Shown: piece after piece, positions 9,807-18,311 of the stretch
Position numbering within the stretch: position 1 is the first letter of the stretch
Layout: each line of letters starts with the position of its first letter
DNA from: Asticcacaulis aquaticus
GTDB taxonomy: Bacteria > Pseudomonadota > Alphaproteobacteria > Caulobacterales > Caulobacteraceae
Length of the DNA: 64,000 nucleotides
Assembly: GCF_028550415.1 (NCBI RefSeq)
Contig: NZ_JAQQKX010000015.1
Coordinates: 38,721 to 102,720 of the forward strand
Direction: 5' to 3'
The notes under the pieces: generated by a model
Told to the model about the DNA's origin: nothing
Seen by the model: the letters and a program-made list of their open reading frames with translations, nothing else
Databases searched by the model: none
Made by a program: the position numbers and the translations under genes

Positions 9807-10211
9807 ATGTTCAAGCCGCTTCTGATCGCCGCCCTGTTGTCCGCCGCCGCCCTGCCCGTCGCCGCCGAAACCCTGACCGTCACCTTTACGAAAGCTCAGC
9901 CGAAAGGCGCGATCATGGTAGCGCTGTACAAGGGCGAAGACACCTATAATGGCGGCAAGCCGGTCAAGGCCGAAACCGTCACGGTCACCGGCGACACGGC
10001 CACCGTGACCTTCGAAGTCGAACCCGGTCAGTACGGCATCAAGGCTTTCCACGACCTCAACGGCAACGGCAAGATGGACTTCAACCCTTTCGGCATGCCG
10101 ACCGAGCCCTTTGCCTTCTCGAACAATGCCGTCGGCCGCATGGGCCCGGCCAAGTGGCCCGACGCGGCGTTTGACGTGTCTGGCCCGACCGTTCAGAACA
10201 TCGCTTTCTAA
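9807..10211 (+). CDS. Secreted DUF2141 protein
   Basis: 134 residues with a signal peptide (MFKPLLIAALLSAAALPVAA). The mature part is a short beta-sandwich type domain with the family signatures VALYKGEDTYN and FHDLNGNGKMDFNPFGMPTEPF. DUF2141 proteins are periplasmic or secreted and have no established activity. The ATG has GAGG upstream. The next gene starts 12 nt after its stop, so it very likely shares an operon with the carotenoid oxygenase. Confidence 0.88.
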   Translation: MFKPLLIAALLSAAALPVAAETLTVTFTKAQPKGAIMVALYKGEDTYNGGKPVKAETVTVTGDTATVTFEVEPGQYGIKAFHDLNGNGKMDFNPFGMPTEPFAFSNNAVGRMGPAKWPDAAFDVSGPTVQNIAF

Positions 10212-10223
10212 GGAACCGCGACC

Positions 10224-11723
10224 ATGACCGATCTGTCCCGTCGTTCGTTCTTGTCCGCCGTCACCGGTGCCGGCCTGATGGCCGCCGCGCCGAAATCCTG
10301 GGCCGCCGCCGCACCCTCAGCCTTATCTAAATTTGGGGGCGACTGGCGACTCGGCGTCGCCAATGCCCCTGCGGGAGGTTATGCGCCGTCCGCCCTCACC
10401 CGCCTGCACGGTCAGATGCCCAAGGGCCTGAGCGGCACCTTGTACCGCAACGGCCCCGGCTGGTTCCGCTATGGCGACGACGTTACCGGCCACTGGTTCG
10501 ACGGCGACGGCATGATCCAGAAATACGACCTGACCGCCGCGGGCGTCTGCCATACGGGCCGTTTCGTCGACACCGTGAAACACCGCGTCGAACAAAAAGC
10601 GCAGGCGATCGTCATGCCGGGCTTCGGCACCAAGGGCCGCGCCGACACCCCGGTCACCAGCAATGATGACGTCAATGCCGCCAATACCTCGGTCCTGCGC
10701 GTCGGTGACGAACTGTGGGCCCTGTGGGAAGGTGGCTCGCCCTATCGGTTGGACGCACAGACCCTGCTGACGCGTGGGCCGAAGACCTTCCGCGACGACC
10801 TGAAAGGCATGGCGTTCCTCGCCCACCCCAAGGTGGAGCCCTCAGGACGCATCTGGAGCGCCGGTTTCATGGGCGCCAGGGCGTGGATCTGGCAATTGTC
10901 GCCCAGCGGCGAGATGGAACAGGGCGCGATCATCGACCTCCCGGCTGCCGGTTATGCGCACGACTGGGTGGTGTCGGAGCGTTACCTGATCCTGCCCATG
11001 CAGCCGTGGGTCGCCAAAACCCGCACGCCACCGTTTGTCGACACGCTCGTCTGGGAAGCCGATCAGCCGATCCGTATTCTGGTGGTCGACAAGACGGACT
11101 TCTCCAAGCGCCGCCTGTATGAACTGCCTGCCGCCACCTATTTCCACACCGGCGATGCGTGGGAGGACCGCGACGGCACGATCCGCTTCGACGTCTGTCT
11201 GGCGAAATCGCCTCAGTTCGGGGCGACCGGCGCACGCGACCTGGTCAAGGGGATTTACAAAGGCGACGAACATACCGAGGCGCATCTGGCCCTGATCACC
11301 CTGCGTCCGAACGGCAAGGCCGAGATGGAGCTGACCACCGCCTCAGCCGAGTTCCCGCAGACCGATCACCGCGTTCAGGGCTTGCGTCACGATCTGGTGG
11401 CTCACGTCGGCGGTTATCTGAAAGACCGTCCCGGCGCGCATATGTTGTCGACGCACAACTGGCGCACGGGTAAGTCCGACACGCACGATTTCGGCCACGA
11501 CGCGATTGTCGAGGAAGCCCTGTTCGTGCCGCGTCCGGCCACGGCAGGCGGCACCGGCAAGGAAGCCGACGGCTGGTTTGTCGGGACAGTATTGAACCTG
11601 AAAGCCAAGGCGACCGAACTGCATGTGTTCGATGCGGGGAATCTCAGGGACGGCCCGGTGGCATCGTGGCGCTCGCACCACGCAACACCGCTGGGGTTCC
11701 ACGGCACGTTCGCGCAAACCTAA
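10224..11723 (+). CDS. Carotenoid oxygenase family protein with Tat signal
   Basis: 499 residues. The N-terminus MTDLSRRSFLSAVTGAG is a twin-arginine signal, so export of a folded metal protein to the periplasm is predicted. Family features of the seven-bladed propeller with four iron-binding histidines are visible: FLAHPKVEPSG, AHDWVVSERYLIL, YFHTGDAWEDRDG and the C-terminal PLGFHGTF. GTLYRNGPGWF near residue 72 is also typical. Family members cleave double bonds in carotenoids, retinoids or stilbene-like aromatics; the substrate cannot be read here. No carotenoid synthesis gene lies in the window. Confidence 0.88.
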   Translation: MTDLSRRSFLSAVTGAGLMAAAPKSWAAAAPSALSKFGGDWRLGVANAPAGGYAPSALTRLHGQMPKGLSGTLYRNGPGWFRYGDDVTGHWFDGDGMIQKYDLTAAGVCHTGRFVDTVKHRVEQKAQAIVMPGFGTKGRADTPVTSNDDVNAANTSVLRVGDELWALWEGGSPYRLDAQTLLTRGPKTFRDDLKGMAFLAHPKVEPSGRIWSAGFMGARAWIWQLSPSGEMEQGAIIDLPAAGYAHDWVVSERYLILPMQPWVAKTRTPPFVDTLVWEADQPIRILVVDKTDFSKRRLYELPAATYFHTGDAWEDRDGTIRFDVCLAKSPQFGATGARDLVKGIYKGDEHTEAHLALITLRPNGKAEMELTTASAEFPQTDHRVQGLRHDLVAHVGGYLKDRPGAHMLSTHNWRTGKSDTHDFGHDAIVEEALFVPRPATAGGTGKEADGWFVGTVLNLKAKATELHVFDAGNLRDGPVASWRSHHATPLGFHGTFAQT

Positions 11724-11728
11724 AATCA

Positions 11729-11914
11729 TACCTCCCCACATAGTGGGGAGGGGGACCGCACGACGCGCGAAGCGCTAGCTGCGGTGGTGGGGGCCTGCGC
11801 TGTCGAAGCCTCACACTCATCGGGCCAGTCGATTTGTTTGCGTCATCGACGCAAGGCCCCCCTCCGTCTCGTCGCTTCGCGCCGATCCACCTCCCCCAGT
11901 AAACTGGGGGAGTA
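11729..11914. repeat. Bipartite palindromic intergenic repeat (copy B)
   Basis: Left hairpin CCTCCCCACATAGTGGGGAG and right hairpin CTCCCCCAGTAAACTGGGGG enclose about 130 bases. Next to the left arm is GGGGACCGCACGACGCGCGA and a GGTGGTGGGGG tract, shared almost exactly with copy E at 61456. It fills the space between the convergent carotenoid oxygenase and rmuC genes. Confidence 0.75.
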
Positions 11915-11916
11915 GG

Positions 11917-13185
11917 TTATTCGGTTCGGCTCCCCTCAACCACCGTCAACTTCGCCAAAGGTCGCGCCTGCACATCCAGTGGTGCCAGTTCCGGAATATC
12001 CTTGCCTTCGTGATTGACCTTGAGGTCCTCGAACCGCCGCGCTTGGGTCAGGACCTGCGATTCCAGCGACCCGACAAACTGATTATACTTGTCCACCGCG
12101 CTGCCAAGGTTTTTGCCGAGGCTGGCGACGTGGCCGCCCATGACCGACAGGCGGCTGTACAGTTCACGGCCTACCGTGGCCACCTCATGCGCATTGTGGA
12201 TCTGCTCCTCGGCGCGCCAGCCATAGGCGACCGCCTTGCACAGGGCAAACAGGGTCGTCGGGGTGACGATGATTACCTTGCGGTCCATGGCCTCGGTCAT
12301 CAGGTTCGGCATCCGCTCAAGCGCCATGCTCAGGATACCGTCGCCGGGGACGAACATGGCGACGAAGTCCGGCGACTGTTCGCGAAACTGATCCCAGTAG
12401 GCCTTGTTCGACAGGTCGCGCACGTGCTGCTGCAAGGCGCGGGCATGGCGCTGGAAAATCTCTTCGCGCAGCACGTCGTCTGTCGCTTCGATGGCCTCCA
12501 GATAGGCGGTCAGATTGACCTTGGCATCGATGACGAACACCCCGCCGGGCAGCTTCACCGTCACGTCCGGACGACGGCGTCCAGCTTCGGTTTCAAGGTT
12601 CAACTGCTCGACGAAATCGAAGCGCGTCAGACCCGCGGCCTCCAGCACATTGCGCAGAGTTTCCTCGCCCCAGCGGCCCTGTACGCCAGCCCCTCGGCGC
12701 AAGGCGTTGGCCAGTTTCTGCGTCACGTCGCGCGTCGCCGTCGACGCCGTCATCAGGCTGGCGATCTGTTCCTTGAGGCCGCCCGTATCCTTGGCGCGCG
12801 CCTCTTCCATGTCCTTCACCTGCGCCTCAAACCGCGTCAGGGTTTCGGCGACGGGTTTCAGCGTATGGCCCATCCGTTCCAGCGCCAACTTTTCCCGCGC
12901 CACGAAATTCTCCTCGGCGCGTTTCAGCAGCGCCTCGGTCGATTGCGCCAAGGCTTCCTGCGACGCCGCCTGAAAATGGGCGCTCATGGCGGACCGCGCG
13001 TCCTCAAGGTTTCGCGCTCGCTCACGCAGTTGCGACACCTCGGCGGCAGCGGCCAGAAGCTTATCCCCCAGTTCCTCGTTACGTCCACGCAGACGGCGGC
13101 TTTCCTGAAAGGCCAGATAGTAGCCACCGGCCAGCACCAGCGCGGTCAGGAACACGACGATAAGGGCGATCGATTCAAGGTTCAT
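11917..13185 (-). CDS. rmuC: DNA recombination protein RmuC
   Basis: 422 residues. An N-terminal membrane segment (about 4-22) is followed by a long coiled coil (about 30-170) and the RmuC nuclease-like domain, seen in GRWGEETLRNVLEAAGL, FVIDAKVNLTAYLEA and VIIVTPTTLFALCKAVAYGW. RmuC limits inversions at inverted repeats and is a predicted nuclease. The true start is ATG 13185 (MNLESIALIVVFL); longer frames upstream overlap the divergent transporter. Confidence 0.92.
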   Translation of the reverse strand: MNLESIALIVVFLTALVLAGGYYLAFQESRRLRGRNEELGDKLLAAAAEVSQLRERARNLEDARSAMSAHFQAASQEALAQSTEALLKRAEENFVAREKLALERMGHTLKPVAETLTRFEAQVKDMEEARAKDTGGLKEQIASLMTASTATRDVTQKLANALRRGAGVQGRWGEETLRNVLEAAGLTRFDFVEQLNLETEAGRRRPDVTVKLPGGVFVIDAKVNLTAYLEAIEATDDVLREEIFQRHARALQQHVRDLSNKAYWDQFREQSPDFVAMFVPGDGILSMALERMPNLMTEAMDRKVIIVTPTTLFALCKAVAYGWRAEEQIHNAHEVATVGRELYSRLSVMGGHVASLGKNLGSAVDKYNQFVGSLESQVLTQARRFEDLKVNHEGKDIPELAPLDVQARPLAKLTVVEGSRTE

Positions 13186-13294
13186 GAAATGTTCTTGCCA
13201 CGACGAAGCGGATATGGCAAGCCTTGTGTCACGATTCATGCGGCTTGTCAGGTCGGCGCGGCGGCGTATAGTGCGGATGAAAACGGGGGCCGTC

Positions 13295-13861
13295 ATGGAT
13301 TTCAAAAGCTTCGGCACAAAATTTATCACCGGCCGCACGCCGTGGACCTATCTCTACCTGGCGCTCATCCCGTTCATCAACTGGTGCTTCGCCGCCGTCC
13401 CGCAAATCCCCCTGCCCGACCACGGCTCGTGGACGCCGATGTCGATTGTGACCGGCTTTGTGCTGGTCGTGCGTGACTTCGCCCAGCGCGAGATAAAACA
13501 CTGGGTCATCGCGGCCCTGGGCGTCGGTCTGGCTCTGTCGTTCCTGACCTCCGACCCGGCGGTGGCATTGGGTTCGACCTGCGCCTTTGCGGTATCCGAG
13601 CTGATCGACTGGGCGATTTTCACCTTCATGAAGCGGCCCCTGTCGCAGCGTGTGGCCATTTCCACCGCGATCAGTTCGCCGGTCGATTCCGCCGTCTTCT
13701 ACATGATCGCCTCGATCAGCATCCCCGGCATTTTCAACATCTGGTCGCTGACGACCTCGGTGTTGAGCAAGCTGGCCGGGGTATTGGTGGTCTATCTGGT
13801 CCTGCGGCAACATGAGACCAGACCTATCAATGAGCGGCAGGCTGCCAACACGTTCGACTAA
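13295..13861 (+). CDS. VUT family (DUF165/YhhQ-like) membrane transporter
   Basis: 188 residues with about six membrane segments. The signature VVRDFAQREIKHWVI, then ALGSTCAFAVSELIDW, FTFMKRPLSQRV and SSPVDSAVF are typical of the vitamin uptake transporter superfamily; the best-known members take up queuosine precursors (preQ0/preQ1). The substrate here is an inference, since no queuosine gene is nearby. ATG 13295 has GGGGG about 6 nt upstream; ATG 13277 is a possible alternative. Divergent from rmuC, convergent with recR (3-nt gap). Confidence 0.82.
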   Translation: MDFKSFGTKFITGRTPWTYLYLALIPFINWCFAAVPQIPLPDHGSWTPMSIVTGFVLVVRDFAQREIKHWVIAALGVGLALSFLTSDPAVALGSTCAFAVSELIDWAIFTFMKRPLSQRVAISTAISSPVDSAVFYMIASISIPGIFNIWSLTTSVLSKLAGVLVVYLVLRQHETRPINERQAANTFD

Positions 13862-13864
13862 GGC

Positions 13865-14467
13865 TTATCTTCTGCTCTTAAATGCGTGGGCGATGGTCCC
13901 GTCGTCCAGCCAGTCGAGTTCGCCCCCAACCGGCACGCCGCGCGCCAGATAGGTCACCTGCACACCCTGAGCGATTTGTCGGACGCGGTCGGCGATATAG
14001 TGCGCGGTCGTCTGGCCTTCGACCGTGGCGGGCAGCGCCATGATCAGTTCCTCCACCTCGCCATCCAGCACACGCTGCATCAGACCCGTCAGGCGCAAAT
14101 CTTCGGGGCGCACGCCGTCCAGCGCCGACAGCAGTCCGCCCAGCACGTGATAGCGGCCTTTGAACGCGCCAACGCGTTCCATGGCCCACAGGGCGGAGTC
14201 TTCCTCGACGACGCAGATCATCGTCCGGTCGCGCGCCGGATCGGCGCAGGTGGCGCACGGATCCTGAGTCGAAAGCGCCCCGCAGATATGGCACGAGGTC
14301 ACCCGGTCGGCGGCGTCCTGCATGGCCGAGGTCAGGGGCAGCAGCAATTGCTCGCGCTTTTTTAGCAAGGCGAGCGCGGCCCGGCGCGCCGAACGCGGCC
14401 CCAGCCCCGGCAGCTTCGACAACAGCGCCATCAGACGTTCGATTTCAGGTCCGGCACCAGAGGCCAT
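13865..14467 (-). CDS. recR: Recombination mediator RecR
   Basis: 200 residues. It acts with RecF/RecO to load RecA at gaps. Domain order is standard: helix-hairpin-helix (LPGLGPRSARRAALALL), four-cysteine zinc finger (CHICGALSTQDPCATC), Toprim (ICVVEEDSALWAMERVGAF) and a C-terminal Walker-like part. ATG 14467 is preceded by a TTG. It belongs with dnaX and ebfC, but 197 bases made largely of repeat elements separate it from ebfC. Confidence 0.96.
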   Translation of the reverse strand: MASGAGPEIERLMALLSKLPGLGPRSARRAALALLKKREQLLLPLTSAMQDAADRVTSCHICGALSTQDPCATCADPARDRTMICVVEEDSALWAMERVGAFKGRYHVLGGLLSALDGVRPEDLRLTGLMQRVLDGEVEELIMALPATVEGQTTAHYIADRVRQIAQGVQVTYLARGVPVGGELDWLDDGTIAHAFKSRR

Positions 14468-14491
14468 CAAACATTCTCACATGAGCGATGT

Positions 14492-14518
14492 GTCGAAAAA
14501 TGGACACCGGTTTTCGAC
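14492..14518. repeat. Hairpin, possible remnant of the AGAGCA...TGCTCT repeat family
   Basis: GTCGAAAA and TTTTCGAC form an 8-bp inverted repeat around ATGGACACCGG. On the minus strand CGAAAACCGGTGTCCA resembles the second hairpin of the element inside panE (CCGAAAACCGTTGCACAC). Only this half is recognisable here. Confidence 0.5.
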
Positions 14519-14552
14519 AATACGATCGCGATCAATGGCAACCAACAATTCG

Positions 14553-14656
14553 CTGTGAGACGGCGAAAAGCCTTAGCTGGCGAGAAACGCAGCGCAGCGT
14601 ACTTGAGTACGTGAGCAGCGTATCGCAGACAGATGAGGTTTTGCAGCCTCTCACAG
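14553..14656. repeat. Long imperfect hairpin repeat with GTAC-N4-GTAC core
   Basis: The left arm begins CTGTGAGACGGCGAAAAGCC and the right arm, reversed and complemented, begins CTGTGAGAGGCTGCAAAACC. The arms continue with mismatches to a GTAC-TTGA-GTAC centre. The same design, with a GTAC-ACTT-GTAC centre, occurs at 58422-58527. It lies between ebfC and recR. Confidence 0.65.
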
Positions 14657-14664
14657 TAGAATTG

Positions 14665-14985
14665 TCAGAAGAACTTCGGCATGTTCGGCATATTACCGAA
14701 CGGCCCCGCGGCTTCCTTCATCAGGGTCGACGAGGCTTCGTCCAGCTTTTTGCGGGCGTCGGCATGGGCGGCGACGATCAGATCGATCAGCACCTCGCCC
14801 TCGTCCGGCGTCAGCAGGCTGGGGTCGATGCGCAGACCCGCCAGAATGCCCGTGCCTCTCAACTCGACCGAGACGAGGCCCGCCCCGGCTTCACCGGTCA
14901 CCGCCACGTCGTTCAGCTTGTCCTGCGCCTCGGCCAGCTTTTGCTGCATGGCCTGGGCCTGCTTCATCAGGGCATTCAAGTCCAT
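14665..14985 (-). CDS. ebfC: Nucleoid-associated protein, YbaB/EbfC family
   Basis: 106 residues starting MDLNALMKQAQAMQQKLAEA, the family hallmark. YbaB/EbfC proteins are small dimeric DNA-binding proteins of the nucleoid. The ATG overlaps the dnaX stop by one base (TGATG), which shows translational coupling and matches the widespread dnaX-ybaB-recR arrangement. Confidence 0.94.
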   Translation of the reverse strand: MDLNALMKQAQAMQQKLAEAQDKLNDVAVTGEAGAGLVSVELRGTGILAGLRIDPSLLTPDEGEVLIDLIVAAHADARKKLDEASSTLMKEAAGPFGNMPNMPKFF

Positions 14986-16808
14986 CAGTCGTCGTCCTTA
15001 TCGCTTATTTCATCAAGGTTTTCAGGTGCCGGCGCGTCCGGCACCGTCGCCACTACCGGCTTCGGTTTGGCGCGATAGCTGAGGATTTCCGTGCCCGGAA
15101 ACGCCTTCATCAATCCTGAGATAAATGGATCGCCCTGCAGTTTTTGCAAGGCTTCGCGGCGTTCGCGCTCATCACGTTCGCGGATGGTCTCGGCCCCACC
15201 GCCGCCTTCGGTCGCAATCAGCCAGCGCTGACCGGTCCATTCCTTGAGGCGGCTCGACAGCTTGCGCACCAGATCGATCGGCGCGTGCGGCGCGGGCTCA
15301 AACGTGATCGCGCCTTGCCGGAACGAGATCAGCTTCACATAGCGTTCGACATCGACGCGCAGACCGATATCGCGCTTGTCCGAGATCAGGGCCAGCACAT
15401 CGTCGAAGGTATTCAACTGAATCTGCGGCTCCTGCGCCAGCGCCTGAGGCCGCATCATCACGCCCTGCGCCGACACACCGCCGCCCCCGGCAGAACCGCC
15501 GCCGCCCATGCCGCCGCCCGGAGGACCGCCGCCGAGCAGGTCTTCGCCGTTTTGCAGACGCTTGAGCAGCGCTTCCGGCCCCGGCAGGTCCGAGGCATAG
15601 CAGAAACGGACCAGCGCCATTTCGGTCGCCGCCGCCGGATCGGGCGCACGACGGATTTCCTCGAACGCCTTGAGCATCAGGGTCCACAGCCGCGACAGGG
15701 TGCCCGCCGACAATTGCGCGCCGAGTGCCGCCACGCGACCAGCGGGCTCCTTGGGCAGGCGCGTGGCCTCGGCCCCCAGCACCTTGGCGACCGACGTCGC
15801 GTGGCAATATTCGAGCAGGTCGCCCATGATCTGCGACGGATCGGCGCCGAAACCGTACAAGGTCCGGAACGCCAGAAGCGCCTCGGATATCTGGCCCGAG
15901 ATGATATTTTCGAACAGGCCGAGCGTCGCCGAACGGTCAGCAAGGCCCAGCATATCGCGCACGACCTCGGCGGAAACGCTCTGCCCTTCTTCAGACTGCA
16001 CCAATGCCTGATCGAGCAGGGACAGCGAGTCGCGCACCGAGCCTTCGGCGGCGCGCGCAATCAGGGCGATGGCGTCCGGCTCGATCCGCGCCCCTTCAAG
16101 ACGGCAGATCTTCTCAAGGTGCGGCGTCAGGGTTTCCGGTTCGACGCGGCGCAGGTCGAAGCGCTGGCAACGCGACAGGATGGTCACCGGCACCTTGCGG
16201 ATTTCGGTGGTGGCGAAGATGAACTTGGCGTGCGGCGGCGGCTCTTCCAGCGTCTTGAGGAGCGCATTGAACGCGCCGGTCGACAGCATGTGGACTTCGT
16301 CGATGACATAGACCTTGTAGCGCGCCTCGACCGGGGCGTAGCGCACGCTCTCCAGCAGTTCGCGCATGGCGTCGACGCCCGTCCGCGAGGCGGCATCAAG
16401 CTCCAGCACGTCGATATGGCGGCCTTCGATGATCGCCTGACAATGGGCCCCGAAGGTTTTCAGATCGACGCTGGGGCCCCCTTTTTTCTCAGAAGAATTG
16501 GGAGTCTCGGATTCGTAGTTCAGCGCCCGCGCCAGAAGCCGCGCCGTTGTCGTCTTTCCCACACCGCGGACGCCGGTCAGCATGAAGGCGTGGGCGATGC
16601 GCCCGGTCGCAAAGGCGTTCGACAGGGTGCGCACCATCGCCTCCTGACCGATCAGGTCCTCGAAGGTGCGCGGGCGGTATTTACGCGCCAGAACGGTATA
16701 GGCCGCATCCTTCTTGACCGGCGCAGGGACGCTGCCGCCGAACATATCGTCGGTATTGTCGTCGCGCTCGGTCGCGAACGGATCATCAAGGTCGGAAGGA
16801 TCGGACAT
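14985..16808 (-). CDS. dnaX: DNA polymerase III subunit gamma/tau
   Basis: 607 residues. It is the clamp-loader ATPase of the replisome. The Walker A motif GVRGVGKTTTARLLARALNY, Walker B YVIDEVHMLS, sensor/SRC motif TILSRCQRFDLRR and the tau-type C-terminal region are present. A glycine-rich linker (about residues 425-450) precedes the C-terminal domain. The zinc module normally carrying four cysteines after Walker A keeps only one (AHCQAI); from memory a similar loss occurs in Caulobacter. An A6G5 run in the coding strand (16477-16487) sits in this region. No tau/gamma frameshift site was recognised. Confidence 0.95.
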   Translation of the reverse strand: MSDPSDLDDPFATERDDNTDDMFGGSVPAPVKKDAAYTVLARKYRPRTFEDLIGQEAMVRTLSNAFATGRIAHAFMLTGVRGVGKTTTARLLARALNYESETPNSSEKKGGPSVDLKTFGAHCQAIIEGRHIDVLELDAASRTGVDAMRELLESVRYAPVEARYKVYVIDEVHMLSTGAFNALLKTLEEPPPHAKFIFATTEIRKVPVTILSRCQRFDLRRVEPETLTPHLEKICRLEGARIEPDAIALIARAAEGSVRDSLSLLDQALVQSEEGQSVSAEVVRDMLGLADRSATLGLFENIISGQISEALLAFRTLYGFGADPSQIMGDLLEYCHATSVAKVLGAEATRLPKEPAGRVAALGAQLSAGTLSRLWTLMLKAFEEIRRAPDPAAATEMALVRFCYASDLPGPEALLKRLQNGEDLLGGGPPGGGMGGGGSAGGGGVSAQGVMMRPQALAQEPQIQLNTFDDVLALISDKRDIGLRVDVERYVKLISFRQGAITFEPAPHAPIDLVRKLSSRLKEWTGQRWLIATEGGGGAETIRERDERERREALQKLQGDPFISGLMKAFPGTEILSYRAKPKPVVATVPDAPAPENLDEISDKDDD

Positions 16809-16899
16809 GGGGCGATTTTATAACCGTAAACGCACAGGTTTGCAGCCATAAAGCGCGATTCGCCCACAGCGTGCCAACAGGTTCTGTTTTAAGGGAAAC

Positions 16900-16994
16900 G
16901 GTGAGACCGCGCGACCCGAAGGTGAATTCGTTGTGGCTGCTGCCTTCCGGCCCTGACCAGATTGGCGAGGCCTTCGCCCGCGCGATCTCACGGG
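16900..16994 (-). ncRNA. ffs: Signal recognition particle RNA, small bacterial (4.5S) type
   Basis: The minus strand carries GGTCAGGGCCGGAAGGCAGC followed by AGCC, the conserved GGAAG apical-loop core of SRP RNA. Flanking strands close a long helix: GTGAGATCGCGCG at the 5' side pairs with CGCGCGGTCTCAC at the 3' side, and GGCGAAGG faces CCTTCGGG inside. It lies just upstream of dnaX in the same direction, a placement common in alphaproteobacteria. It binds Ffh. The ends are estimated from the terminal helix. Confidence 0.9.
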
Positions 16995-17032
16995 CTATAT
17001 GCGTAGTTTGCCGGACGATTGCAAGAGGGAAT

Positions 17033-18172
17033 CTAAAGCGCTTCCAGCCCCACGCGCAGACGCAGTCCGACGACCAGCGCATCCTCGGTCATCGGATCGC
17101 CCGCGGGATGGCGGATATATTGCACATCCGGCTGCACGCTCAGGCCGCTTCTGATCTCGTAGCGGTAGGTCACTTCGATCGTGGTTTCCGGCACCAGACG
17201 CGTACCCAGACTTTCGGCATAGAGCCTGCCGAAACGCGCCTGAGCGACGGCCAGCCCCACGGCATCGGACTCCCGGCCGGGGAACGGTCCCGTATAGACC
17301 AGCCCGCCACCGACATAGGCTTCCACTGGCTGGAGCTCGCTATTGGCGACACCGGCGCGCAGCCAGCCGGCCAACCCCTGATCATCGGTTCCTTCGCGGT
17401 AAAGGTCATACTTCACCTGAGCATAGTAACCGGAATTGTTCTGTTCCGGCCCCTGCCCGTCCAGCCGTTCGGCCTTCGCCGTATAGGTCCACGCCCCCAG
17501 CTTGACATAGCCGCGCGGAAAATTGTGCTCGGCCTCGGCCACCAGATGCGCGCCTTCGTCACGGCTCAGATGCAGGCCGACAAAGCTGCTGGCACTGTCC
17601 GGATCGCCCGGCACGGCATCGAACACCCCGGCGCGCAACCGCGTTTCGTCGCTGAGCCGCCATTCGCCGACCGCCCCCAGACCGGCAATCGGAAAGATCG
17701 ACGGCCCCGTCTGGGCGTATTCTGGCCCGATACCGTGCGACGCGTTGAGAAACAGCCCGCCGGTCTCCTGAATATCGAAAACGCCGTTGAGGTTGATGAT
17801 CCCCGCGGTCAGGCTCAGATGCTCATCGGCCGTGCTGCGCTTCACCCAGGCCTCGAACAGACGCACGCCTTTCGGCGCGTCGATGTTCGACACCACCTGG
17901 GCGTCGCCGCTATAGGTCTCGGAAAAGCCGCCCCCGGCATCGACCAGTCCATAGGCGAAGGCTTCCCAGCCGTTGTCGCCGGACCACGCCGCCGACAGGT
18001 CGAGATTGCCCATGAGACGGGTGCCCTGACGCACGCCGCCGTGCGTATTGGACAAAAGATCGGCGGTCAGGACGGCATCGAAGCGGGTTTCGGCCATGGC
18101 AGGCGCCGCGATCGCCAGACCACAAAAGGCCATTATTTTCACAGGTGTATTTTTACCGCTCACGCCACGCAT
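17033..18172 (-). CDS. OprB-like carbohydrate porin
   Basis: 379 residues with a signal peptide ending APAMA-E. The mature part begins FDAVLTADLLSNTHGG and shows alternating beta-strand segments, GINLNGVFDIQETGGLF-like and SGYYAQVKYDLYR, typical of OprB-family outer-membrane porins for sugars. The C-terminus VVGLRLRVGLEAL lacks a terminal aromatic residue, which is slightly unusual for an outer-membrane barrel. No sugar-use genes adjoin it. Confidence 0.75.
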   Translation of the reverse strand: MRGVSGKNTPVKIMAFCGLAIAAPAMAETRFDAVLTADLLSNTHGGVRQGTRLMGNLDLSAAWSGDNGWEAFAYGLVDAGGGFSETYSGDAQVVSNIDAPKGVRLFEAWVKRSTADEHLSLTAGIINLNGVFDIQETGGLFLNASHGIGPEYAQTGPSIFPIAGLGAVGEWRLSDETRLRAGVFDAVPGDPDSASSFVGLHLSRDEGAHLVAEAEHNFPRGYVKLGAWTYTAKAERLDGQGPEQNNSGYYAQVKYDLYREGTDDQGLAGWLRAGVANSELQPVEAYVGGGLVYTGPFPGRESDAVGLAVAQARFGRLYAESLGTRLVPETTIEVTYRYEIRSGLSVQPDVQYIRHPAGDPMTEDALVVGLRLRVGLEAL

Positions 18173-18311
18173 ACCGTATATTCCGAAAATTGTCAGTTCC
18201 CGAAACCTAGCAGAACATCGCTATATTAAGGTTTACATACAGGGTTAACCGCTTTTAAGGATGGCGCGGTTCTTGCCGGTTGGGCGTGATGTTTTTGGAG
18301 TATGTTCCGAT

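Noticed and set aside
16477..16487. A6G5 run in dnaX as a programmed frameshift site for gamma/tau
   Set aside because: It lies near codon 108, far before the point where gamma ends, the in-phase heptamer does not fit A-AAA-AAG, and no supporting hairpin was recognised.
16871..18229. A 452-codon plus-strand frame across the SRP RNA and the porin
   Set aside because: It runs over the SRP RNA and antisense to a well-supported porin with a signal peptide; composition is that of a shadow frame.
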